From assembly GCF_000444995.1 (NCBI RefSeq), contig NC_022044.1, forward strand, positions 62,001 to 126,000: a stretch of 64,000 nucleotides of DNA. Reading direction: 5' to 3'. Origin of the DNA: Paracoccus aminophilus JCM 7686 (GTDB taxonomy: Bacteria > Pseudomonadota > Alphaproteobacteria > Rhodobacterales > Rhodobacteraceae). Each line of letters starts with the position of its first letter. Within the stretch, counting starts at the first letter, position 1. The notes beneath the pieces were generated by a model. That model had not been told where the DNA came from and searched no databases. It saw only the letters and a list, made by a program, of their open reading frames with translations. Position numbers and translations under genes: made by a program. This document shows positions 19,301-26,933 of this stretch, in pieces.

Positions 19301-21679
19301 TTAGCTTTGGGGACGGGTCTTTTTCGGGTCGTAATGCGACAGGGTCACGACCGTGGCGGGCAGGCGCATCTGCTGGCCGTCGAGCTTGCCGACTTCGAGC
19401 GCGGTGCCGGGGGCGGCGACGGTCGGGTCGACACGGGCCAGCGCGATGTTCTTGTTCAGAAGCGGCGAGCGCACGGCCGAGGTAATTTCCCCAACCTGAG
19501 CCCGGCCCTGGAAGATGCCATCGCCATGGCCGATCATCGTATTCGCATCGACATCGAGGCCGACGAATTTGCGCGACGGCGTCTCTTTGCGGCGAATCAG
19601 CGCCTCGCGACCGATGAAATCGACCTCTTTCGATTTCAGGGGCACGGTGAAGCCGATGCCAGCCTCGAACGGGTCGGTCTGGTCGCAGAAATCATAGCCC
19701 GCGAAGATCAGACCGGCTTCGATCCGCAGCATGTCGAGCGCGTCAAAGCCCATCGCCTTCAGGCCAAGATCCTTACCGTTCTCCCAGACCGCATCCCAGA
19801 CTTCATTGGCGTCATTCGGGTGGCAGAAGATTTCATAGCCAAGCTCGCCGGTGTAGCCGGTGCGCGAGACGACGACAGGCGCGCCTTTCGAATGGCCGAT
19901 GCGGCCGACGGTGAAGCGGAACCAGCCGAGATCCTCGATCTTGGTCTGATGCTCGGCCGTCCAGATGAAACGCTTCATGATATCGCGCGAGTTCGGACCC
20001 TGGACCGCGAGGTTGTGCATCTCATTGGTGGACGAGCGGATCATCACCTGCAGCCCGGCCTTTTCGGCCTGCTCGCGCAGCCATTCCCCGCCGTAATCAT
20101 CGCCGCCGATCCAGCGGAAATTGTCGCGGCCAAGGCGGAAGATGGTGCCGTCGTCGATCATGCCGCCGGTCGGGTAGCACATCGCGGTATAGACGACCTG
20201 ACCCACGGCGAGCTTCGAGACATCGCGCGTCATCGTGTAGTTCAGCAGCGCCTCGGCATCGGGGCCGGTGATCTCGAATTTGCGCAAAGGCGAGAGGTCG
20301 AGCACGACGGCAGCCTTGCGGCAGGCCCAATATTCGTCAATCGCGCCGTTGTTGGCATAAACGGTCGGCACCCAGTAGCCGCGATATTCGACCACGTTCG
20401 ACGTCAACGCCGAAGTCCTTTCGTGGAAAGCGGTTTCCTTGGTCATACGCGGCTCCGAATTCGGGGTGGGGCGCCATGCACTGGCGCGCTGGAACTTCTC
20501 TGCGCCGGAATAGCTCCGGACGTGGATATCGCTCAGATACCAGCCGTTTGCGGGCGTCGTATCATCGGGGCAGGCCGAGCTGACGCAAACAATGTCGGTC
20601 AGCGCGCGGAAGAGGACATAATCGCCCGGACGCGACCACGGCTCGTCGGTGATGAGCACGCCATGGGCGTCGATCGCGGTGTTGAAGAAGAGGTTCACCG
20701 CCATCCAGCCCGGACGGTCGGCGACGCCATATTCATCAAGCGCGCGGTTGAAGTTGTCCGAGCAGTTGACATGGCCGGGATAGCCGATGTCGTCGTAATA
20801 TTTCGAGGCGCAGGCCATGGCGAAAGCGTCATGGCGGCCAACGGTGTCCTGCACCACCTCGATCAGAGCGGTCATGTCCTGATCGTAATATTTGTTGTGC
20901 AGACCCGGCACGGAATAGGCATGGCCCATGATCGTGCGCGTGGTGGTCACGTCGATCGGACGCTCGATGCCTTTTTCCAACTTGCGCGCATCGAAGCACT
21001 GCAAGTCGGTGCACTGACGGCCATCGACGTCGTAAACCTGGAAGTAATCGCCCGCCTTGACGAAATAGGACCTCGCGGTCGCCGAGGACACGCGCAGATC
21101 GAGAATCGGGTCGGCCAGCGGATCGGGCAGGTCGAACTGCCCGACTTCACGCGGTTTCGCGCGTTGGATCGACAGGACGACCGGCGTCGCGGTTTCCTGA
21201 CCATGCGGGTCCATCGCTTCGGCCGGAGCCGAGATCAGCAGATGACCCGGACGGGTGACGGTGAAGCTTTCCGAGGTGCCCGCCTTGGTCTCGGGACCAA
21301 AGAGCGAGATCGCCGAGGCTTTCGACAGATCAATGTGGCGCCGCTTCAGGCCCGAGCGGATGCCCGACAGCCCTTCGCCCGCCTTGTCGCCGCGCGCAAG
21401 CAGCGCCCGCGTGCCTTCGGCGGTGGAATTCGACTTCGCGCCGAGAATCTCGGTGTCGATGTGACCGCTTTCATCGGCGGCAACAAGCTCGACCCTTTGG
21501 CCGCCCTCGTGGTTCACGATGCTCAGGCGATCGCCTTCACGAAGCGCGACCAGAAGCGCGCCGCCGCCGGCGACTTCATAGCGCTCTGGCGCATTGTGCT
21601 GTCGGATTCCATTCGGGCGGATCAGCCGCGTGGCCCGGGGTGGCCCGGGAAAGACAGTTGGGAAACGTTGATCCAACAT
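19301..21679 (-). CDS. tdm: Trimethylamine N-oxide demethylase
   Basis: A 792-residue two-domain protein. The N-terminal half (about 20-400) is a DUF1989-type metal domain with clustered cysteines (Cys223, Cys228, Cys290, Cys306, Cys365, Cys370) that could hold zinc. The C-terminal half (about 420-785) is a GcvT/aminomethyltransferase-like folate-binding domain (GYTGELGYEIF, MGFDALDMLRIEAGLIFAG). This architecture and length match the TMAO demethylase of Ruegeria and Methylocella, which turns TMAO into dimethylamine plus formaldehyde, the latter captured by tetrahydrofolate. The ATG has GAGG 5 bases upstream. It heads a tdm-globin pair, divergent from an XRE-cupin regulator. Dimethylglycine dehydrogenase-like proteins also have the GcvT part but not DUF1989. 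Confidence 0.9.
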   Translation of the reverse strand: MLDQRFPTVFPGPPRATRLIRPNGIRQHNAPERYEVAGGGALLVALREGDRLSIVNHEGGQRVELVAADESGHIDTEILGAKSNSTAEGTRALLARGDKAGEGLSGIRSGLKRRHIDLSKASAISLFGPETKAGTSESFTVTRPGHLLISAPAEAMDPHGQETATPVVLSIQRAKPREVGQFDLPDPLADPILDLRVSSATARSYFVKAGDYFQVYDVDGRQCTDLQCFDARKLEKGIERPIDVTTTRTIMGHAYSVPGLHNKYYDQDMTALIEVVQDTVGRHDAFAMACASKYYDDIGYPGHVNCSDNFNRALDEYGVADRPGWMAVNLFFNTAIDAHGVLITDEPWSRPGDYVLFRALTDIVCVSSACPDDTTPANGWYLSDIHVRSYSGAEKFQRASAWRPTPNSEPRMTKETAFHERTSALTSNVVEYRGYWVPTVYANNGAIDEYWACRKAAVVLDLSPLRKFEITGPDAEALLNYTMTRDVSKLAVGQVVYTAMCYPTGGMIDDGTIFRLGRDNFRWIGGDDYGGEWLREQAEKAGLQVMIRSSTNEMHNLAVQGPNSRDIMKRFIWTAEHQTKIEDLGWFRFTVGRIGHSKGAPVVVSRTGYTGELGYEIFCHPNDANEVWDAVWENGKDLGLKAMGFDALDMLRIEAGLIFAGYDFCDQTDPFEAGIGFTVPLKSKEVDFIGREALIRRKETPSRKFVGLDVDANTMIGHGDGIFQGRAQVGEITSAVRSPLLNKNIALARVDPTVAAPGTALEVGKLDGQQMRLPATVVTLSHYDPKKTRPQS

Positions 21680-22169
21680 TGCAGCCTCGCGCGTTTGGGG
21701 TTGCGTAAGCGGAAAATTTCTTTCATTCTACGAAAGAGATTAGCCGAGGCTCCAAGAGCAGGCAACCGGTTTGTCCTGCGGCTCATACTACAGCACGAGA
21801 TGCCCGTTGTATGGGGGAAAATTCCCAGCAATTGACGGGCCAAGAAACGCGCTGGGATCTGGCCCATCCGCGTAAAAAGACTGCCTGACCAATCTCTTCC
21901 CGACTTTCGACCGATCTAAATCCGTGTCCTGTGCCACAGTCTGACTGCGGGATGCGACGGGAGCGTTGACGTGACGCAAAGAGACCTATTTGCTGCATTT
22001 GATAGGTCGGGAGATCGAAGCCATGTCGTGCTTGCACGTCGCGATATCCAGGCGAGCTGCCCCTATCACCCCGCGCTGGCCTGTCCGGTGGCGGCGAGAC
22101 CTTTCTATGCTGAGGATTGACCACGAATGGGCCGCGTCCACACCGGCCATATACGAAGGAAAAAGCTGA
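21680..22169. other. Divergent tdm / XRE-regulator intergenic region
   Basis: No gene is supported in these 490 bases. A short open frame at 21788-21979 (minus) has no ribosome site. The region holds the symmetrical site at 21719-21737 close to tdm and the promoter of the XRE-cupin gene, whose ATG is preceded by AAGGA at 22156-22160. Confidence 0.5.
21719..21737. promoter_or_regulatory. Inverted repeat upstream of tdm, candidate regulator site
   Basis: TCTTTC (21719-21724) and GAAAGA (21732-21737) form a perfect 6-bp inverted repeat with a 7-base spacer, 40 bp upstream of the tdm ATG. Closely similar sites occur at 28799-28817 (APC permease) and 54792-54810 (soxB/AraC), so a shared regulator is likely. 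The divergent XRE-cupin protein is the first candidate. Confidence 0.5.
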
Positions 22170-22835
22170 ATGACGATAGAAGGGACGATGGCGGCCAGCC
22201 GCCGCGCGGCAGCCGGGGCGCTGAAGCAGAACCCGCATCAGCTTCGCGACAGTGGCGAGCGCAATCTCGAATCGGCCATCGGCCGCGCCTTGCGCGCGGT
22301 GCGCCAGCAGCAGGGCATGACCGTCGTCGAGCTTTCGGGCCGAACCGGCATCTCGATCGGGATGCTCTCGAAGATCGAGAACGGCATCACCTCTCCATCG
22401 CTGACCACGCTGCAAACCCTGAGCCATGCGCTTTCGGTGCCGATCACCACCTTCTTCAAAAGCTACGAAGAGCGGCGCGAGGTCCAGCATCTCAAGGCGG
22501 GCCAGCATGTCGAGGTCGAGCGGCGCGGCACCCGGGCGCATTATCAGTATCACCTGCTTGGCCATATCGGCGCGAACAATTCGGGCGTGGTGGTCGAGCC
22601 CTATCTGATCGTGCTGACGGGCGGCGATGACGATGTCTTCCCGACCTTCCAGCATGACGGGATCGAGCTGCTTTATATGCTCGAAGGCAAGGTCGAATAT
22701 CGGCATGGCGATCAGACCTTTCTGCTGGAACCTGGCGATTCGCTGATCTTTGACGCGGATGAGCGCCATGGTCCGGGCGAGCTGATCTCGCTGCCGGTCC
22801 GCTACCTGTCGATTATCTGCTACCCTCAGGCCTGA
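22170..22835 (+). CDS. XRE-family regulator with cupin domain (copy 1)
   Basis: A 221-residue regulator. The helix-turn-helix spans about residues 35-90 (GRALRAVRQQQGMTVVELSG, then SIGMLSKIENG), and a cupin sensor domain fills about 105-215 (PTFQHDGIELLYMLEGKVEY, DADERHGP). This layout is that of SutR/PuuR-like regulators that sense small amines or amino acids. It is divergent from tdm and convergent with dmmC. A paralogue with clearly the same sequence pattern lies at 47068-47712. It probably controls tdm and dmm genes (inference). ATG at 22170 chosen with AAGGA upstream; Met7 is an alternative. Confidence 0.88.
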   Translation: MTIEGTMAASRRAAAGALKQNPHQLRDSGERNLESAIGRALRAVRQQQGMTVVELSGRTGISIGMLSKIENGITSPSLTTLQTLSHALSVPITTFFKSYEERREVQHLKAGQHVEVERRGTRAHYQYHLLGHIGANNSGVVVEPYLIVLTGGDDDVFPTFQHDGIELLYMLEGKVEYRHGDQTFLLEPGDSLIFDADERHGPGELISLPVRYLSIICYPQA

Positions 22836-22873
22836 ACCAGACGCATCGCGGGGCATCGCAGAAGTCAGGGCAC

Positions 22874-22907
22874 AAAAAGATCGGCCGGGGAGATCCCCGG
22901 CCGATTT
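22874..22907. terminator. Bidirectional terminator between XRE copy 1 and dmmC
   Basis: ATCGGCCGGGG (22880-22890) and CCCCGGCCGAT (22895-22905) form a perfect 11-bp stem with the loop AGAT. AAAAAG precedes it and TTTC follows, so it can serve both converging genes. Confidence 0.85.
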
Positions 22908-22940
22908 CATTTGGCGTGACGGCGTCCGGCCGAGGTGGGC

Positions 22941-23984
22941 TCAGTCTTCGGCCCACCAGCCCGGCGAGGTCGGCGCGCCGTCGTCATATTGGGCAAGCCA
23001 ATTGGTCAGCAGTTCGCGGTTGCGCGCGAAGCCTTTGTATTCGGCCAGCTCTTGCGGAAGCCCTTGCAGCACGCGGTGCAGACGGCGGCCCCATTTCGGC
23101 ACGGTCACCAAATCCTGGAAGCTGATGAGGTAGCACCGGATCGGGAAGACGATCGCATTCGAGCGCGGCAGGCGGTAGAGCGTTTGCAGCTCGACCCGCA
23201 GATGCTGACGTGCGCCGACATTGTCCATGTTGAGCGTCGTCTTGCTCGGACCCCATTTCGGATAGGTCTCGGGCGCGGTGTCCAGACGCGGATCGACGGT
23301 CATCGTCCAGTTGAAGCGACGCACGGGCGCGCCATATTGCAGCTTCAGCAGGAATTTGAGCGCGCGGTCAAAGATCCCCATGCCGCCCGCCAGCGGCACC
23401 GGCGCGTGCCATTCGTGGAAGCTCATCCCGATGTCGAAATCGAGCGACCAGTCGGCTTGGCTCGTGACCATCCCGGCTTCGATCCACAGATTGTCCTCGC
23501 GCTGATCTTGCAGCGTGAAGTCGCCCTGTGCCTGACGGGTGATATATTCCATCGGCCCATAGGGCAGGGTGGATTCGTCAAGGAAGGTGAAGGTGTCGTC
23601 GATGCCGAGCGGCTTGTTGACCCAACGCCATTTGTTGCCGTTTTTGTGCAGCTCGAACATGTCGGGATAGTCGCGGGCCTTGGACTCCATGATGAGTTCC
23701 AAGAGGTCCCAACCGGCCAGCGTCATATGCGGCAGCGACTGGCAGCGCAGCGGATCTTCCGCCAGCACGCGGGCGCGATCCTTCATCTCCGAGACGTAAT
23801 GTTCGTCCACGTCAAAGGAGTGCTCGAAGACCGAACCTTTCCGGCCCGGCGTATGGGGCTCGATGTTCACCGAATACATATACTCGTCTTCGGGGAACGG
23901 GAAAGGAAAGCGGGCGAGGCCCGCCGGAGAGTTTCGGTAGGTGTAGTCGTTACGGAAAGTCTCGTCGTTGAACTGAATTCCCAT
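22941..23984 (-). CDS. dmmC: Dimethylamine monooxygenase subunit DmmC (DUF3445, haem-dependent oxidative N-demethylase)
   Basis: A 347-residue protein of the DUF3445 family, described as haem-dependent oxidative N-demethylases. It oxidises dimethylamine to methylamine and formaldehyde together with the reductase DmmB and the small protein DmmA. Recognisable stretches are FPFPEDEYMYSVNIEPHTPG near the start, ARVLAEDPLRCQSLPHMTLAG in the first third and QTLYRLPRSNAIVFPIRCYL near the end. The ATG at 23984 follows GAGGAGG closely. It starts 10 bases after the dmmB stop and is the last gene of dmmDABC; a bidirectional terminator follows. The subunit letter is assigned from the gene order D-A-B-C known in marine Rhodobacteraceae. 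Confidence 0.88.
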   Translation of the reverse strand: MGIQFNDETFRNDYTYRNSPAGLARFPFPFPEDEYMYSVNIEPHTPGRKGSVFEHSFDVDEHYVSEMKDRARVLAEDPLRCQSLPHMTLAGWDLLELIMESKARDYPDMFELHKNGNKWRWVNKPLGIDDTFTFLDESTLPYGPMEYITRQAQGDFTLQDQREDNLWIEAGMVTSQADWSLDFDIGMSFHEWHAPVPLAGGMGIFDRALKFLLKLQYGAPVRRFNWTMTVDPRLDTAPETYPKWGPSKTTLNMDNVGARQHLRVELQTLYRLPRSNAIVFPIRCYLISFQDLVTVPKWGRRLHRVLQGLPQELAEYKGFARNRELLTNWLAQYDDGAPTSPGWWAED

Positions 23985-23994
23985 CGGCTCCTCC

Positions 23995-24957
23995 TCACAG
24001 ATCCAGAACCAGCCGCTCACCAGAGAAGCGTGACACACAAGGCATGATTTTCTTGCCTGAGGCGCGCTGTTCCGGGGTCAGCCAGTGATCATTATGCTCT
24101 ATATCCCCCTCCAGGGCGAGAACATCGCATTCGCATTGCCCGCAGGCGCCGCCACGGCAAAGATAGGGCGCATCGACGCCATTGGCCTCCATCGCTTCCA
24201 GAAGCGATTGGACGGCGCCAACGGTGATCGTCTTGCCCGAACGCGCCAACTCGACCTCGAAGGGTTCGCCGACCGGAGGGGCGAGGAACTCTTCGGAATG
24301 GACGGCGCCCTTGGGCCAGCCCGCCTTTTCCGCCAGATCGTGCACGGCATTGATCATGCCCTTGGGACCACAGGTATAGACATGGGTGCCAAGCGGTTGA
24401 CCACGCAGCAATTTCGGAATGTCGATGAAGATGCCCTCATCGTCATAGTAAAGATGCACGCGGTTGTCGTAGCTGCGCTTGAGCTCATCGCCGAACTGGC
24501 CGAGCGAGCGGCTTTGCACGGCATAATGCAGCTCGAAATTCGCATTCTGCGCATCCATCTGGGCCATTTGCGCGATGAAGGGCGTGATGCCGATGCCGCC
24601 CGCGATCAGCAGGTGCTTCTTGGCGCGCGCATCCTCGGGGAAGAGATTGACCGGATAAGAAATGGTCATCTCCATGCCGGGCTCGACATGGTTGTGCATG
24701 AACAGCGAGCCGCCGCGCCCGAAATCGTCGCGCCGGACCGAGATCGAATAGCCCGAGGTATCCGACGGATCGCTCATCAGCGAATAGGGATTGAGGCGGC
24801 GGGTGCCGTTGTCATTCATCTCGACGACGATATGGCTGCCGCCCGAGAACGGCGGCACCGGACCGCCATCAAGCGGCACGAAGCGGAAGGTCTTGATCAG
24901 GGCGTTGACCGGAATGACCTCGGCGACGCGGGCGTGGATTCTGGGTGCTCCGCTCAT
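23995..24957 (-). CDS. dmmB: Dimethylamine monooxygenase reductase DmmB (PDR/VanB type)
   Basis: A 320-residue phthalate-dioxygenase-reductase type protein: flavin domain (about 1-110, with RRLNPYSLMSDPSD), NAD domain (about 110-220, LLIAGGIGITPFIAQM) and a C-terminal plant-type [2Fe-2S] domain with CRGGACGQCECDVL and a later Cys in MPCVSR. It passes electrons from NAD(P)H to the oxygenase subunit. The ATG at 24957 overlaps the dmmA stop (ATGA). Residues further upstream in the same frame belong to the dmmA region and are not part of the protein. Confidence 0.9.
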   Translation of the reverse strand: MSGAPRIHARVAEVIPVNALIKTFRFVPLDGGPVPPFSGGSHIVVEMNDNGTRRLNPYSLMSDPSDTSGYSISVRRDDFGRGGSLFMHNHVEPGMEMTISYPVNLFPEDARAKKHLLIAGGIGITPFIAQMAQMDAQNANFELHYAVQSRSLGQFGDELKRSYDNRVHLYYDDEGIFIDIPKLLRGQPLGTHVYTCGPKGMINAVHDLAEKAGWPKGAVHSEEFLAPPVGEPFEVELARSGKTITVGAVQSLLEAMEANGVDAPYLCRGGACGQCECDVLALEGDIEHNDHWLTPEQRASGKKIMPCVSRFSGERLVLDL

Positions 24958-25574
24958 GGGAATTTCTCCACCATTTCCGGGACTTGTCCGGGGTCTTCGG
25001 CGTCGATGTTGACGCCCTGAAATGCTGCCAGCCGGCGCGAGTAATGGTCGCGCACATAGAGGTTCAGGCCGCAATGGCTGCACACCATCGGATCGGTCGT
25101 GACGTTTTCGGTGATGCCTTTGCAATGGACGCATTGCACGCGACGGGCCAGCGAGCCGCGGTGTTCGCTGTGCATTCCGTCATAAGGATAGCCGACTTTC
25201 ATAGCTTCGCTTTGGACGACGCCGATCAGGGTCTCGGTTCCGGCAAGGTAGATCTGTAGACCCATATGTGCATCGACCAGCTCTTTGCGGATCCGCGACA
25301 TGGCGGCGGCAAGAGTGGGGCCGTGATAGAAACGCGCCGCGCCGATCTGGGCGAGGTCGTCGCCCATATCGGTGCCGTTCGCAGCTTTCACATAGATGAT
25401 ACATGCGCTCGAGCGCAGATCTGTGCCCGCTGCGTCCGCCTTGGCGAAGAGGTCGAGGATCGCGCCTCCCCCTTCGCCATCGGCGACCATCAGATGGGCA
25501 GTGCCTTGCTGGGGTTCGAGAACGCCATAGACGGGCCTTGTCGCGATCGAAGGCGCGAATTCGGAATTCATCAT
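24954..25574 (-). CDS. dmmA: Dimethylamine monooxygenase subunit DmmA (zinc-ribbon protein)
   Basis: A 206-residue protein. The first two thirds contain a domain I do not recognise outside this family. The C-terminal part has two CxxC pairs (CVHCKGI near residue 151 and CSHCGLNLYVRDHYSRRL near 167), a zinc-ribbon or rubredoxin-like site. It corresponds in size and place to the DmmA subunit of bacterial dimethylamine monooxygenase. Two adjacent ATG codons follow GGAGGAG; either may start it. The stop overlaps dmmB. Confidence 0.82.
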   Translation of the reverse strand: MMNSEFAPSIATRPVYGVLEPQQGTAHLMVADGEGGGAILDLFAKADAAGTDLRSSACIIYVKAANGTDMGDDLAQIGAARFYHGPTLAAAMSRIRKELVDAHMGLQIYLAGTETLIGVVQSEAMKVGYPYDGMHSEHRGSLARRVQCVHCKGITENVTTDPMVCSHCGLNLYVRDHYSRRLAAFQGVNIDAEDPGQVPEMVEKFP

Positions 25575-25599
25575 GGTTTTCTCCTCCCTCGCTTGTTGT

Positions 25600-26733
25600 T
25601 CAGCCCTTGGCGCTGCGGATTTTCTTGTCCACGTCGTAGAAGGGCATTTCGCTGGTGGTGGCCGAGACCTCTTTGCCGCCGGTTTTGACCGTCACTTTGG
25701 TGCCATTGTTGGCGAAGGCGACGGGCAGGCGGGCAATGGCGACGGTGTAATTGTTCACCGGCGAGGCCAGACCCTGGGTGACGACGCCGATTTCCTTGCC
25801 ATCGGCAAAGACGGGCGCGCCGTTTTCGGGCTGCTCTTTGCTGTCGAGCTTGAGGCCCCAGATCTTGAAGCGCTCTTTGCCCTTCAGGCGGGCATGTTCT
25901 TCCGCGCCATAGAAGCCGGTGTGGTTCGGCGAGACGGTGAAGTCGAGCCCAAGCTCCCACAGAGTGTCGCCTGCGGCCTCATCGGCGAAGGGGAAGGTTT
26001 CCGAGTTGTCGCCCGGATAGAAGAGCAGATAGCTTTCCGTGCGCAGCAGGTCGAGCGTGCCGAACTGAGCCGGAACGATGCCCATCTCTTTGCCTTCTTC
26101 GAGAATGCGGTCCCAGACAGCCGGGGCATCTTCGCCACGCACAAAGATCTCATAGCCGCGCTCGCCGGTATAGCCGGTGCGCGAGATCATCACGGGCTTG
26201 CCGAACAGCGAGGTCTGGATATGGCCGAAATAGGCGAGGTTGCGGATGCCCGGAACGTGTTTCTCCAGGAAATCGACCGCGACCGGACCTTGCAGCGACA
26301 GGTCGTGCAGGTTGTCGTCGAAGATGATCGAGACATCTTTGCCCGCGCCCGCCATCTGCAGGCGCTCCATGCCCGAGCCGGTGCCGTGAACGACCATGTA
26401 GTTGTTCGGGCCGAAGCGGTAGATGACGCAGTCATCCACGAATTTGCCGGCTTCGTTCATCATGCAGGCATAGACCGCGCGGCCGGGCATCAGCTTGGCC
26501 ATGTTGCGCGTGGTGGCGCGCTCGACCACCTGGGTCGCCGCCGGGCCGCTGACAAAGACCTTCTTGAGGCCCGAGACATCCATCAGCCCCGCTTTGGTGC
26601 GGATGGCCGTGTAGTCGTCGATCATCGGCTTATCGTAGGTCCAGGCGGTCGGCATCCCGTTCCAGTCCTCGAGCTTCGAGCCGAGCGCCAGGTGCCGGTC
26701 TGCCAATGTGGAAATGCGCCACGAATTCGCCAT
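25600..26733 (-). CDS. dmmD: DmmD, GcvT-like tetrahydrofolate-dependent aminomethyltransferase
   Basis: A 377-residue GcvT-family protein (RTGYTGERGYEIFV near residue 190, a C-terminal beta-barrel from about 285). In dmmDABC operons this gene precedes the monooxygenase and is thought to trap the C1 unit on tetrahydrofolate. The ATG follows GGGGG closely, and the next gene, dmmA, starts 25 bases downstream. Glycine-cleavage T protein and DMSP demethylase (DmdA) are relatives. The absence of gcvH/gcvP and the gene order favour DmmD. Confidence 0.87.
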   Translation of the reverse strand: MANSWRISTLADRHLALGSKLEDWNGMPTAWTYDKPMIDDYTAIRTKAGLMDVSGLKKVFVSGPAATQVVERATTRNMAKLMPGRAVYACMMNEAGKFVDDCVIYRFGPNNYMVVHGTGSGMERLQMAGAGKDVSIIFDDNLHDLSLQGPVAVDFLEKHVPGIRNLAYFGHIQTSLFGKPVMISRTGYTGERGYEIFVRGEDAPAVWDRILEEGKEMGIVPAQFGTLDLLRTESYLLFYPGDNSETFPFADEAAGDTLWELGLDFTVSPNHTGFYGAEEHARLKGKERFKIWGLKLDSKEQPENGAPVFADGKEIGVVTQGLASPVNNYTVAIARLPVAFANNGTKVTVKTGGKEVSATTSEMPFYDVDKKIRSAKG

Positions 26734-26807
26734 GAGTTCCCCCCGTCAATGAAAGCTTATCGTCTTGGTTCGATTCCAAGCCGACCACCGCGCGCCCCCA
26801 AAATCAA

Positions 26808-26824
26808 AGGAAAAGAATATTCCT
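26808..26824. promoter_or_regulatory. Inverted repeat upstream of dmmD
   Basis: AGGAA and TTCCT form a 5-bp inverted repeat with a 7-base spacer, 75 bp upstream of the dmmD ATG in an AT-rich stretch. A second short repeat, CTTGG with CCAAG and also a 7-base spacer, lies near 26764-26780. Both are candidates for operator half-sites; the evidence is symmetry only. Confidence 0.3.
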
Positions 26825-26933
26825 AATAGCAAAGTATCAACTTGCCGGGATTTTGAGCTGTCGGGGTCGTCTTGAAGGTAAGAATTCCGCCCCGCGCGAG
26901 GGCGGGGCGGCTGTAGTCGATCTTTGGCGGGCC

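Noticed and set aside
19277-21835. An 852-codon open frame antisense to tdm
   Set aside because: High-GC codon bias leaves the opposite strand open. The translation is rich in Arg, His and Asp repeats, resembles no family, and tdm on the other strand is certain.
21788-21979. A 63-codon minus-strand frame in the tdm/XRE gap
   Set aside because: No ribosome site and no recognisable sequence; it sits in the divergent promoter region.
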